DNA from: Lanius collurio
Lineage: Eukaryota; Chordata; Aves; Passeriformes; Laniidae
Reading direction: 5' to 3'
Assembly: GCA_020086605.1 (NCBI GenBank)
Contig: JACBWW010000085.1
Location: forward strand, 568,763 to 632,762
Length of the DNA stretch: 64,000 nucleotides
Part shown: positions 33,730-46,285 of the stretch, piece after piece
Layout: each line of letters opens with the position of its first letter
Numbering within the stretch: position 1 is the first letter of the stretch
Position numbers and translations under genes: made by a program
The notes under the pieces: model-generated
Databases searched by the model: none
What the model saw: the letters and a program-made list of their open reading frames with translations, nothing else
What the model was told of the DNA's origin: nothing

Positions 33730-34917
33730 CGAGGTGGCCACGGGGCTGTGTCTGCTTGTGGGACCAAAGGGGCTCATCCAGAGTGATCTTATCAATGTCC
33801 CTGGGGCTTATCAGTGCCAGTGCCTGTGTGCAGGGAGGGCTCAGGGCAGGGCCCGGGCTCTGCTCTGGGGCCCAGCAGTGGCACAGAGGAATGGGCAGGG
33901 CCTGAGCCCAGCAATTCCCCTGCACAGGAGGCAGAACTGCCCTGGGCAGTGCCCGAGGCCTGGACAGAGACCAGAGAGGGGCCAGAGTCTCCTGGCTGGG
34001 GATGCTCCAAACCCATCTGGACACACTCCTGAGTGACTGCTCAGGGGACCCTGGGTGAGCTCCAGAGGTGCCTCCCAGCTGGAGCCCCTCTGAGGTTCTG
34101 TCTGTGGTGCCCAGACCTGGGTTATTCTCGTTTGGGACAGAGGAGGAACCCCCCAGCAGCAGGTGAGGCTGGGAAAGAGGAGGAAGAGAGAACAGGGAGG
34201 GAGAGAGGGTCAGGGAGGACTTACTTGTGTGGAGAACAAGTCCCAAATTCCCAAACTGAATGAATTTTCCTGTTGTGGCACCTTCTGCCCGGATTTATCA
34301 AACTGTGAGTCCGCCTGTGGATGTCCCACTGTGGCACGGGACAGTGTCACTGCCACCCTTGCCACGGGCAGGGAGCTGCCATCGGCCTGCCCTGCCACAT
34401 CCGTGCGGCCCTTCCCTGTCTGTCGCCGTGCTGGGGGGATGCACAGCTCCTAACGCCTCACACTCCTGACTGTTCCCTGGTTTGTGCTTTTTCTTTCATA
34501 TATTATTCATTTTTCCTACTTGTAGTCGATGTTTGCCAGTCTCCCCTCTTTGAGCTGTGAAGGGAGCACTGGGCTTGAAATGCTTGATGGCGGTGACATG
34601 TGGGCTCCTTTGTGCTGCTGTGTGCCTGAGCAGGTTCCTGAGGGAAAGGGGGATGCATGAGCCAGGAGAGGGGTGGGATCTGGGATCCAAAGTGCATCCC
34701 TGCCCCTGGATCCCTCCCAGACCCAGCCCTGGGAGTGCCCCCATTCCACTCCTGCCCAGCCCAGGTCTTCCTCAGAGATGCTGAGGGAGGCTGAGGCCGG
34801 GATGTTTTTAGATAGTGGATTTTTTTTAATTCTTTCTGCAATTATCTGTCCTAAAAGGCCCCTTGGAATGCAAGTTCTGTTCAGCCAAAATACAAAAATC
34901 TGAGCTCTGTGGCAGAG

Positions 34918-35010
34918 AATCACAGAATATCCTGAGCTGGAAGGGACCCACCAGGATCATGGAGTCAAAGTCCTGGCCCTGCTCAGGACACCCCAACAAC
35001 CACCCTGCAT
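34918..35010 (-). mobile_element. CR1 LINE fragment, 3' end
   Basis: Short antisense CR1 tail: 'aatcacagaatatcctgagc', 'tggaagggacccaccaggat', 'gtcctggccctgctcaggac', then 'accccaacaaccaccctgca'. Truncated about 90 bp from the 3' end. Confidence 0.88.
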
Positions 35011-37749
35011 CCTGTGGCATTGATTTAATTTCTGAATTCAATTTGTCTCTCACTCCTGCAAATTCTTTTTACCCATTCTTGTAGGCTCTAATAATGAAAA
35101 TGGATAAATGATTTTTAAAATTTATTTCCCAAAAGCTCCATGTGAATGTGCACTTCCATCAGCACCCAGAACAAGCCTTGAGGTGCCTGAGAAGATTGAC
35201 CAGACCCCATTTCCAGCCCAAAGTGAAGCTGATATCAGAAGGAATATTAATGGCACAGACTCCAATATAACTTTTATTTAGAATCTGCCAGGCAGAGATT
35301 TAAAAATGCAACATCTGAGAAGAAATTTTCCTTTCAGCATTTAACCAATGGTTTGAAATTCAGTTCACACATCACCGACGTCACTTGAACACAGGACCTG
35401 ACATTTATTTCACCTGGTGCTGCTGAGCTCTGGTGAAAACAGGGGCTGGAGAGCAGAGCTGGCCACAATTGCATTTAAAAAATCCTGCTCTTAAATTTCT
35501 GAAACACATGACATGAGATTTGAAGGGTCTGCCTTCAGCGTTAGACACACTCAATATTCCCTAAAATCTGATTATGGCTCAAGCATCGACATCCTGTTCA
35601 TTCAGAGAGTGCCATAGAGCAGAAGGTTTCTCAGAAGATTTTAAGGGCAGTAATGTGGGCAGGGGTAATCCTTGCTTTTGTCAGAATAAAGAAACCCTGG
35701 ACTTCAGCAGATTTTGGACAGGGGAAAGTCAGAGCTGGAAAATTGATCTGATTTTTCAGGAGAACCAAACCAAAATGCTGCAAACCACCTTTGTTAATTT
35801 GACAGAAGAGGAAGAACGCAGTCACCAATTATTCTCCTTCAATAAGGGTCTTGCTCTGCTCTTTCCTCTCCCACTCACCCCTGAGCAGCACAGGAAGTGC
35901 TGATATTCCTCTTTATGATTGCAGTGGCATTATCACATCAGAGGAGGGGCTTGGCCCATTCTTCCTGAATTTTGGTCACTTGTGTTCAGGGCTGGGGCAT
36001 TCTGGTTTTCTGTCCTCAAAACCTCCCCCAAGAAGAGCTGATCCCCAAATCCAGGGATGGGGAAATGCCACAAGTCAGTCCCCACCCACTGGTCAGAGAA
36101 CCCCCCTGGGGTATTGCCCTGGTCAGGCGTGTCCTGAAGGAATAATTATGTCCAAGTACATCAAATCCTGCCACAGGGGGTGTTTTTTTGCCATTCCACA
36201 GGGATTCAGACCTGTGGGGACCGAACTGCAGCAGTCAGCTGGTGCCAGCAGGCAGGTCTGGCAGCAGCAAAATCAGGGTTTTTTGAAGGATATCAGTTTT
36301 ATATCTGCATTTGATTCCAGGGGCTTTGCAGCTGTGGAGGAATTTTAAGCAGGATGGAGACTGTAAGGAGCTGGCAATGATAATTAACGTGGGAGCTGGG
36401 ACTTGTCTGTGTGAGAAAACAATAACAAAGGTAAAGCACTCGGGCTGGTGCAATCTGCAGGTTTGGGATAATTCTGTTAAAAGGCCTGAAAAGTCTTAAA
36501 CAGGAGGTGCTTGGTGTTGTTGTATCCACACAAGAATCAAGGAGAAGGAAAAGCTCTCATGAACAAAACACAAAATTCCACAATAAAAATGAAAAACTTT
36601 TGCTTTTCTGATGGAAAATTGAAACGAAACCGAGAATGTGGGGAAGTTTAGAAGGATCCTGGGGTGAAAGGCAGAGGGGTGGAGCAGCCAGGATTTCTCT
36701 GGATGTTTCACACCTCAATGGTGTCACAAGTTTGGGCTTTGCTTGGCCCAACTGGAGATGGCTCCTGTCTTGTTTTACACAGGACCTGACCCTGGGTTTC
36801 ACACAGGAGCCCTTGCACCTAATTCTCATCACCTGCAGGACAAAATCCAGCGGGATGGGGAAGGCAGTTGATGACTCTGACCTTAAAAGTCCTCAAAACA
36901 GAGCAGCAGCTCAGCACTGGAACCACTCAAAGGCCACTGTGCCATCACTGGGAGAAGCCTGAAAGGGAAAAATCAGCCTTGGCCTGGTTTGAAGCATGGC
37001 CCAGATCCTCAGGCTCCACCAAGGAAGGTGTGATGGCAGAAGTGGATTCTCCTCTACTGGGGGAGCCAAATCTTCTCCTGTGAATGATCACCAGGGTTTT
37101 GTGCTCGGTGCAGACGTGCCTGGAACTACAGAAACAGCTCCAGGGAGTTGCAAGCTGTACAAAAAAATTACATTAAAAACTGTCCAAATTGGAATAATTT
37201 AAAGAGAGTTAAAAAAGGGCATTCAAGAATAGACTTGTTCTAAATGTCTCCATGCTGATTTCTCTTCCTCCAAATGTGAGGTGCAGGTATTTGTGGAGTT
37301 AGAAGTAGGTCAGTTATTTTTGTCACTCATTATTACTTGTGAAAAATGTGTGTAGCAACGTACCAACATTCTGTAGCAGCTGAATTTGGAACACTGGCAT
37401 TTCTCTTACACGTTTGTAGGGTATAAATGACACCATTTCCTCCTTGCAGTGTAAAAGGCAGAGATTTCCAGAGCCCAGCCCTGTGGAACCCCACTCTGCT
37501 GTCATGGAAGTGCCTCTGAGAATGCCTGGGTCAGTTTGCAATCTCCGGGGAGCTGGGGCACCTCCCTGGAGCTCGGTGAGGTTTGGGTCCCACCTGGGCC
37601 ACAGGACAGGGCTTTGGCTGCTGTTTACAGAGATGGCTTTGGCCACATGGAGCACACAGGGCTCCCGGCAGGGCAGGGGCTGTGTCCTGGTTGGAGTTGT
37701 CCATGTGCTTCAGAGCATCTCTGGCTGCCTCTGGAGTCAGCAGAGACTC

Positions 37750-38107
37750 CACAGGATCAGGGAATATCCTGAAGGGATATCCTTGGGATATCAGGCATCA
37801 TCAATGCAGCTCCTGGCCCTGCCCAGATCCCCCAACACCCCCACCCTGGGCATCCCTGGCAGCGCTGCCCAAACGCTCCTGGAGCTCTGGCAGCCTCGGG
37901 GCCGTGCCCATTCCCTGGGGAGCCTGGGCAGTGCCAGCACCCTCTGGGGGAAGAACCTTTCCCTGCTCTCAGCCTGAGCCTGCCCTGGATGGGCACAGAG
38001 CCCTCACAAGGGGATGAGATGTGCAGGAGCAGCTCAGGGCGAGCTGGGCTCCTCTCACCTCCTGCAGGGCTCCCCTGGGCCGGGGAGCACAGGCTGTGTC
38101 CACATCC
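37750..38107 (-). mobile_element. Chimeric repeat copy B: CR1 3' part joined to a 119-bp head
   Basis: Second copy of the chimera at 26609. Its CR1 part (to 37988) has a degraded 3' tail ('tcagggaatatcctgaaggg') but is near identical to copy A from 'gcagctcctggccctgccca' on. The 119-bp head (37989-38107) aligns without gaps to 26840-26958 with four substitutions by eye, roughly 97 percent identity. Beyond 'gtgtccacatcc' the flanks of the two copies differ, so the outer end is shared. The identical junction and identical outer end in two places 11 kb apart argue for one mobile unit rather than two independent events. Confidence 0.75.
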
Positions 38108-38579
38108 CTCAGGCTCTTTGGGGTGTGCAGGGGTAGGGAGGGAGGGTCTGTTCCTGCAGCCAAATCTCATTTTTCAGTAGCAAGGTGGATATTCCGTCGC
38201 TGTCTCTGTGCTGACAACTTTCACCACTGTTCAAGAGAAAATTTCAGCTATTTTTCATGGAAAACGAAGAATTTTTCCTCACTTCCTAATTTCAAATAAT
38301 TTCTTGGGACTTTGCTTCTTCCTTGGAGAAAACTGCAAAAACGAAAAAAAAACCAAAATAAAAGTGTTTTCTGCATCTTGCACTGCAGCCTGTGAAAATC
38401 CTGGCCCCGAGGCTAAATTGTGACGTTGAGTCCCTCTGAGTGATCATTTACTGCATTTTCTTTTGGGATTTTTAAATTTCATGCCATTCAACTTCAGAGA
38501 ATATTCTTTTGCTGTTGCAAATATGAAAATAATGAATCAGTAAATTATTTCTTTCCTCCAGATCATTCATTATTTTCCA

Positions 38580-39330
38580 TTTCCTTCCCTGGTCCCCACT
38601 TCTTTTTCTCTCCTTCCAAACTCAATGCCCCCCATCTTTGAAGTCTCTTCACAAGAGCCCCCTCTCTCTCTGCAATACCTGTTTTCGGAGGGAGCTCTGC
38701 TATTCAGAAGTGCCTAAGGCTGATGCTCAAAGAGGTTTAAACATCCAAATTCCACCGAAATTGAGGCGAATGAGCTTTCTAAATGCTTTTGAAAAGCCGG
38801 GGCTTGTACTGCTCCATTAGGTGCATTTGAAAGCCCAGAACTGAATGCAGCCGCGGGGATGTCACGCAGACAATCTGAGCAATGGTTTTAGGATGTCCTT
38901 TGGATTTCCCCCCCTCCCTCCCTTTTTCCAAAAAAATATCAGTCAAAAGGCATTTAGAGAAAATCGTGGAGTCCATTCGGACACGCTCTCAGAGTGAATC
39001 TGTAATTTCCCTCCAACAACTGCGTGTGAAAAATTCTTTGAAATATTCCCTCACTTAACAAGCAGAAAAGTTGTCCAAAACCCGAGGAATTGCACACAAA
39101 ACGAGAGGTTTTTCTCATCAGGCAAACGCAGCATTTGCTGTTGAGCAACTGAGAGCTTGTGAGCTCTTGTGAGTGCTTTTATCACCCATGGGCTCGATTA
39201 TCCCTCTGAAATCTCCCGTTCCTGAACATTTTCCATCTCCCAACTTCTCCTTTCCTGTTTAGACAGTTTCACTCATCTGATTTGATATTAATGCACCTGA
39301 GAAGGAGAAATTTAATTTATTTTTAAGAGT
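38580..39330. other. Non-repetitive block, candidate conserved element
   Basis: About 750 bp without CR1 or other repeat signature, AT-moderate with scattered retained CpG (38740-38900, 38960-39130) and no convincing frame. Texture resembles conserved non-coding DNA. Confidence 0.3.
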
Positions 39331-41156
39331 TGGGCTCTATCAAGGTCAGTGGTTGTACAACTCCAGCAAGAACTAAATTTGGCTGAGTATAAAAGATATA
39401 TTTTTATTTATTTCCAAGCTCAAGGAGAATCCTGGGTGTTCCAGTCATTGGTAACCAAACCCCAATTAAACCAACAGAGAGTGAGAACAAAAACAAAAGG
39501 AGATTTACAGTGCTGTGGTAAGGAAATAAAGGAAATATTCCGAGAAAGCCAGAGGTGAGGATTGAGGAGGGAACACCACCTGCATGAGAAAGGAAACCCG
39601 GAGTTCCTTTATCTGAGCAGGAAAGCAGCACTCCTCTCAATTATGTAGGAATTGGAGGAATCCTGCTCCCCCTGTGGCTGGTCCCAGGAAACCCACACAA
39701 AAGGTGCAACCTTCCAAAAGCTTTGGCAAATCTCTGATTCCACAGGCTTAAAGCTGGAAATTGCAGCTTGGGGAAGAAAAAAACCAAAAAAAACCAACCC
39801 AAAAAGGGGGTACAGGGGAATTGAGGAGGTGCAGGGGAAAAGGGGAAACGTTTCTGGAATAACCCCCTCTTTTAGCATTTTTTTCCTGTGGTTTTTGCTT
39901 TGCTGGCAAGCGACAAAATCTGTCCCCAGCAATGCCAGGAGTTGTGGAGCGGGGGCTGAGGGGGGGCCCAGGGGAAAGAACTCACCCCCTTCCCTGGCCA
40001 GGCAGGGCTGAGCCCCTTCTGTGGGTCACACACGGCCAGCACAGCCCGGGCACAGGGACGGGCAGCACCGGGGTCAGGCCAGGGCAGGTTATTTGTGGTT
40101 GTTGGCACCCAGAGAATGAACTCAGCAGCTGTTCCAGAGGGGAGCTGGGCACACTGGGGATTTTGGGGGGATCATTACCCCGATTTCCAGCCCTGCGTGG
40201 GTTGGAACATGTCACATCCTTCTGCTGGGCTTGCAGGGAGGCAAAACCTGACTGGAATCTGTATTTCTGCCGTGGGTTTTAAAAATAAAACCAGAGCAGG
40301 CTCATTCCAGCCATCAGCCCTCGTTTTCAGGCCGGGCTTTCCTCTGCTGCAGCTCCACAAACCATTTTTAATAACCCAGATGAAACATCAGACTGTGACC
40401 TATCACATCATATTGCATCAGTCAAATTGTGTTACATCCAATAATAAACTCCTGCCACTGATGTTACCCAACATGACAAGCCAAATATAAACCTAGAGCT
40501 GGAGAATTCAAAGAAAAGTGCAGTTTTGATAAGCCAAGATCTCAAAAATATCTGAGCTGCTTTTGATGGGGATTCATAGATTTATTCTGAAGTCTAAAAC
40601 CCTTGGAGAAATCGGACTGGCTGTGAGCAGGAATATTTTTCTAGACACTTTGGAGGATATGTGTCCTATAATTGCTTTTAAAATACACTTCAGCTACTGT
40701 TTCTACAAAAATAGCAATTCCTGCTGTGGAGTGGGTTGTGAAAAAAACAAGAAGATAAGCAGGACCTAAAACTCCTCCTGAAATCTAGGCTGACATTATC
40801 TGGATTAATAATCAACTAATAATTAATCCAAATATCTGGTTCCAGGGTACTCCAGAGGGAATTCTGTCAAAAGAAGAATTGGTGAAAACAGATGGAAAAA
40901 TCAGAGCAATTCTGTTTTTTTTTTAGTAAGGGGAAGAAAAATCTCACCAATCAAACCAAACCAGCTCATTTTGGGTGAAACATTTTGGTCATTTTGCATT
41001 TGGAGAATTTCCTTGGGTTAGGGACACAGAAAATGTATTTCAGGCAGAGTCAGCTTTCAAGGGAGTGCAATGAAAATATCAAATCCTTCAACTTGGAACT
41101 GAAATAACTCATTGGCAAAGTCATAATTCCTTCACAAGGACTGGCAGCATTTCATT
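39331..41156. other. Unique sequence, no gene seen
   Basis: Contains an A-rich patch with CCAAAA units at 39776-39806. The 40360-40520 segment is AT-rich with repeated 'atca' and 'catca' words but no regular period. Confidence 0.5.
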
Positions 41157-41447
41157 TAGAATCATGGAATGGTTTGGGTGGGAAGGGATCTTAAAACTCA
41201 TCCCATTCCACCCCTGCCATAGCAGGGACACCTCCCACTGTCCCAGGCTGCTCCCAGCCCCAATGTCCAGCCTGGCCTTGGGCACTGCCAGGGATCCAGG
41301 GGCAGCCACAGCTGCTCTGGGCACCCTGTGCCAGGGCCTGCCCTCCCTCCCAGGGAAGGGCTTTTTCCACACATTTACCCTAAATTTTCCCTCTTTCAGT
41401 TTGAACCCATTACTCTTTTCCCCATCACTGTTTTCCTACAACCCCTG
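41157..41447 (-). mobile_element. CR1 LINE, 3' portion, antisense
   Basis: Begins 'agaatcatggaatggtttgg', 'gtgggaagggatcttaaaac', hairpin 'cccctgccatagcaggga', then nearly the same 120 bp as the copy at 32188. It continues with the pyrimidine-rich CR1 block 'ttaccctaaattttccctct', 'ttcagtttgaacccattact' and 'cttttccccatcactg', which the 32188 copy lacks in this form, implying a related but distinct subfamily. Confidence 0.9.
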
Positions 41448-43409
41448 TGTTTTAAGGAGGAGGAATTTCAGGGTGGGACCTGTGTGTGATGAGCAGAGTT
41501 ATCCTCAAAATGTGAATGTCTGGGCTTAAATGGTTCCAAAATGTGGTAGAATCCTATGGCTTCAAATCATTCCATATCTTGTAGGTATGAAGGAGAACAT
41601 TTCCAAAATCCTCACATTTATGTAGAAACTCCTTTGCCCCTGCATTTGAGAGATGTTTGTGCATTCAGCTTGCAGATATTTCTTTAGAAATCCCTGCTAA
41701 AAGCTCCTGTCCAACAGAATAAATCCCTTTGGCCACACTTTCTGGCCATTCTGACCAGGAGGTCCATCTAGATCACAAAATCATCAATATTTCAAACTGG
41801 GAAAAATTCCTCTTACCAGTTTTTTTGGGAAGTGCTGTTTGGGGTCAAAACCACATGGCAGCAGCTGCTTCCTTGGAAATTCATCAACAGCCCCGTTCCT
41901 GCTGTTCTGGGGTCCTCATTCCCCACACCAGTGTTAAACAGAACTGGTTTCCCACATTTTTAAGGGATGAGGCCATAAGGATTTTATACCACAAGCACTG
42001 AGTCATTCAAAGGAAAAAAGTTACATTAAAGCTCCATGTATTTGACTGCAAAAATGAAGCAAAAAATTGAAAACATCCAAAGTTTGGAGTTTTTGTTTAC
42101 TGGATGCATTGGCATCTACTCCGAGTATTTCTGTGTTAATGAGGGGGAAAAATCACACAGAGTGCATCCATTGTTTCATACTTCTTTTCCTTTATTTCAC
42201 ATGAAAAAGAAAGAAGAGATTGATTGAGCTGAAATTTGAAGCCAATCTCAGGAGATTAGTTTCATATTCACTTAGTTTCCTGTAAAGCTTCTGCATTTAT
42301 AGTTATTTTTAAAGAAAAACTTAACTGAAGGTTGAAAGCCATTAGCAATAACTCACTTGGATTTTAACTCATTCTGATGTTTACTTATTTTGATTTTAAT
42401 GCACTCTGATATTCTTATGCCATTTGCTGGCACATTTCCATGAACTCAAGGAGCTGAATTGTTCTGATTTGCCAGTCTGGGAGCAGGAAGGAATTCAGAG
42501 CACCAGAGCCATTGAGCACCCAAATTCCTTAAGATTTAATTGCATTTAATATCTATTGATAAAGGTTTGGTTTAACCCCTTCAGGAGCACTGATGGACAA
42601 AAATGCCTCAAAATTCATCCAAGAGTCATAAAATCTGAGGCATAATGAGCAGGGATATATTTTAGTTGGATGCAACCCTGGAGGTGCAGAGCAGGTTCCA
42701 CCCCACAGGTGCTGCTGCCTCGGGCTGTGTGTGACCATCTCTGCTTTTCCCATGCCCAGGAGCTGCTTTCTGGAACCTGCACATCCATTTGGAGAGCAAA
42801 TCTGGGAGATGCTGCCTTGAGCAGGGATGCTCAGCACAAGGGACTAAATAAGACTGTGGATAATTCAGGCTGAGGGAGCTCAGCAACTCCAGCAGGAGCA
42901 GGGAGGGGTGGGTTTTGTCCAGCACCACCATCCAGAGCACACAGAGCCAGAGGGGATTCCTTAAAATGTGAACCCTGAGCACGGGGAAGCCATGGGGCTG
43001 AGTGAACAGGGAGGGGCTCTTCCCTCCCCTGCACAAAATGCACCAGGAGCTCCTGGAGGATCCCACTCCAAAATCCCCTGATCATCCTGACAGGGAGGGA
43101 GTGAACTCCAGCCTTAAAGGCAGCCAGGCTTCCCTGGCCAGATCCTCGTTTTCTCCTTGCAATATCCTCACACTCTCATCAAAAGGTGTGAGGGCTCTTG
43201 TGCTGGGAAGAACTTACTCAAGGCTGCCTGTCCTGGGCTTCCTCTCGCAGGAATGGCACTGCCAGCAGATTTCCCAGGAGAAGAGCCAAGTTTGATCCTC
43301 AGCACCATTTTTCTTATAATTCACAGGGTGGCATTGGGGGTGTTCCTGTGACAACCCCTTTGTGCATGAGGCTGGGACAGGTCGTGAGCACCTCATGAGT
43401 CACAGATGT
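41448..43409. other. Unique sequence, no gene seen
   Basis: 41980-42560 is AT-rich; 42680-43150 is GC-richer. No repeat, tRNA or exon recognised. Confidence 0.5.
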
Positions 43410-43562
43410 CAGAGGAGGAGTGTCAGCATCTGTGAGAATCCAGAAAAGAACAGCAGAAATGATGAGAGGTTGGAAATCATGACATCTGAAGAGATGCTAA
43501 AAGAATTGGGTTCCTCTGTTCTAAAAAAGCAGCATAAACTTAACTAAAGCCATGAAAATGGT
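43410..43562 (+). mobile_element. Ancient CR1-type LINE relic, RT C-terminus
   Basis: The stretch 'gtgagaatccagaaaagaac', 'agcagaaatgatgagaggtt', 'ggaaatcatgacatctgaag' and 'agatgctaaaagaattgggt' follows the CR1 region encoding the RT C-terminus (consensus sense roughly VQKRTAEMMRGLE...YEERLKELGLF). In one frame it reads TSEEMLKELGSSVL. It is far more diverged and AT-richer than the young CR1 copies here, so it is an old insertion. Confidence 0.6.
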
Positions 43563-46192
43563 GCCTTTTGTGGCAGGGTCATGTCAGGATACAACAAACT
43601 GCACTGAGAACAGAGGTTAAGCTGTGCTGGGGCACACACAAGGTGCTTCACCTCAGAGGTGGGAGCTTCCTTCACCTGGAACAACACCAGGTGTGCTCTG
43701 CTGCAGCCTCTGCTGGGACAGAGGGCTTCTCCTCAGAGCCATCCTGCTCCTGCTCTAAACACAAAATACCTGACACTGCCACTTCCCAGGGGAAACCTGA
43801 GCAATCTGGAATAGCTCCAGTTTGGAACACGAACACCCAAGCTCAAACCAGTTGGGAATTCTGGCCAGTGGGGTGGGAGAGCTCCTGGGGGTCCTGTCTG
43901 GCCCGAGAGCAGAGCCATGGAGCGGTGCCAGGGAAAAGACACAATTAGTGAGACTATTTCATCTTCTGGGGACACTGAGGGTGTCCCCTGCTGCACGTGG
44001 GGAGGATGCCTGCCACCAAACAGCACAGCTGTGGGCTCAGTGTCTGGCTGCAGGGCTGAGCAGGTCAGAAAAGGGAAATTCCTGCCCTGCCCCATGACCA
44101 GCCCCAGGTGTCCCCTTTTAATTCGAGGCAGTTTTGTCCTTCAGACTCTGAAACTGCAAGCCAAACAAATCCAAAGAGGTGAATCCAACCTAGTTTCATC
44201 CTTGCCTTCCCTGAGTGCCCTCTGATCCAGAGCAGTGGGAAGGACAGTAAGGGATTTGCTGCTCCTGGGAGCGCACTCGCCTGGGGTTCCTATAAAATCC
44301 ATGGCAAATATGCAGTGATTGATGATTAGGAACTTGCTCCAATGGGTTTGTATCAATTACTTAAAGAACTGCACCTGATGAGCTGGGAACTTCATGGATG
44401 GGTATTTTGGACAGACTTTGGTCTAATCCATTTGTGTTTGGAATTATCCATCCTCACCTTTTCCTTGCTGCCATCCCATCGTTCTGCCTGGAATGGACCC
44501 TCAGTCCTTAAGACCCCTCTCAGGACTGCTGCAATGAGGAACCATCAGCACACGTTTTGTTTTGCTATTTCTATCTAAAAATTCCCTTTCAGAGATGATC
44601 ACCTTCATCATAATTGCAGCAGGGCCTAATGCCAAGTGAAATGAAATGGAATTGGAAGCACCTCTGGTGCCTCTGACCTGCAGGAGCTGTGGGAAGCGAG
44701 GTCACAGTGGCCTTCAGGTGGAGCAGAGGCACCAGAAGAGCCTTTTGGGGCATCTCCAGTCCATATGAACAATTCCTCTGTTTGAGCCCAGTTCTGCCCT
44801 GGCTGACCCTGCTTTAGGAGGAGCCAGACAAGCTGGAGAAGATAAATCCTCTACCTTTGCACCAAAATGTTCAGCAGCAGCCCCTGCAGAGCTCTGAGCT
44901 GGCCCAGGACACGGGGATGGCTCAGATTTCTCCGAGCTTTGCCGAGGAGCTTTGCCCCAGCAGGATCCCTGCTGGCCGGGGCAGCGTTAATGCCCTGGCA
45001 CAGGGTGTGGATAATCCAGCAGGAATGTGCCCAGTGGCAGGCCTGACCCCAGCCCTGGGAGCTGGCACTGCTCACACAGCCCAGGGAATGCTGCTTGCCT
45101 TGACACTCACTGAGAGCAAAGCTCTCCTTTCACTGCCCTGGCAGCTTTAGGGAAAAACCCCAAGTATTTCATTAACCCCCACGAGCAATAACAGAGAATA
45201 AACCATAAATATCCTGCAGCTGCACCCCCATCACCCCAACCCTCCCTCACCCTGGGCCATGGTCCTGAGCCAGCGCTGTCAGGGGAAGGTTTGATCACGT
45301 CATGGGCACCGTGGCTCGTCTTTCTCAGTGTCACAAACCTGCTCTTATCACTGATCTCGTGTGAGCAGATCCCTGCCCTGCTCCCTGCACACCCCAGAGT
45401 GCCACAGAGCCAGATTTGTTCCCAACCCAGCAGAACTGAAGTGTGCAGAATAAACTCCAAGCTGTGGAGCCAGGCAGAGTCTGTGGCTGCAAGGACAGCC
45501 GTGTGCTTTGCTTCTCCTGTGAAGTGCTGTCAATTCTAATCCAGGCTGGAATCTCTAATAAAATGAACTCGTTTTTCCTGGCTGGAAACTTCCCAGGATT
45601 TCCAAGTAATCTGGTGTACCATTGCCAGCAGAATTGGGCAAATGATTTATCCCACGATGTCTGTCTCTTTTTTTTCCCCCTCTTGCCACATCTGTGGGGA
45701 GTTCAGGATATTGCTTGATCAGATTTCTTCAATGAGACGATGGCAGGGCTTTTTTCCACTTCATGGTGGCTATGCCAGGAAAATCAGACTTTTCCTTACT
45801 GGGAGCTGTGGTGCAGTTTCTATTCCTGTGCAGCTTCTTGTCACCCTTCCAGGCTGCATGAGGAGCCTCCAGAAGTTACCCCAGGTACACCTGGGCAGTG
45901 AAAAAAATGCAGAACTCCAGGTGCTCAAAGCAAAAGGAACAGTTGCTTGGCTAAGCCAGTTCCATCCCATTTTTCCTGTGGGATGCACAGATGTGTGTCC
46001 CTAACCTGAAGGAGAGGGCTGGTGGGTGTGTGTAAGGTTCAGTGCTGGAGGGATGTTCCAGAGAAGTGGTGTTTGCACAGCCTGGAGGGTCAGAACCCAC
46101 AGCTCAAAGTGCCCCAAGAGCCAACCCCAGTGTGAAAAATCAGGGCTGAAATGTTCTCATGCTCCAGATTCATCAATTCCTCCTGAAATATC
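43563..46192. other. Unique sequence, no gene seen
   Basis: No repeat or exon recognised; several short open frames only. Confidence 0.5.
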
Positions 46193-46285
46193 TCTCAGAA
46201 TCCCAGAAAGATTCGTGCCTTGGGTTGGGAGGGACCTTAAAAATCATCCAGTTCCTTAAAATTCATCCAGGACACCTTCCAAAAG
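46193..46285 (-). mobile_element. CR1 LINE fragment, 3' end
   Basis: Antisense CR1 tail: 'ctcagaatcccagaaagatt', 'gccttgggttgggagggacc', 'ttaaaaatcatccagttcct', then a decayed 'attcatccaggacacctt'. Very short copy. Confidence 0.82.

Noticed and set aside
37583..38170. Paired long open frames on both strands across the chimeric repeat
   Set aside because: They are translations of GC-rich CR1 3' UTR and its 119-bp head, not coding sequence; equivalent frames appear at each copy of the subfamily.
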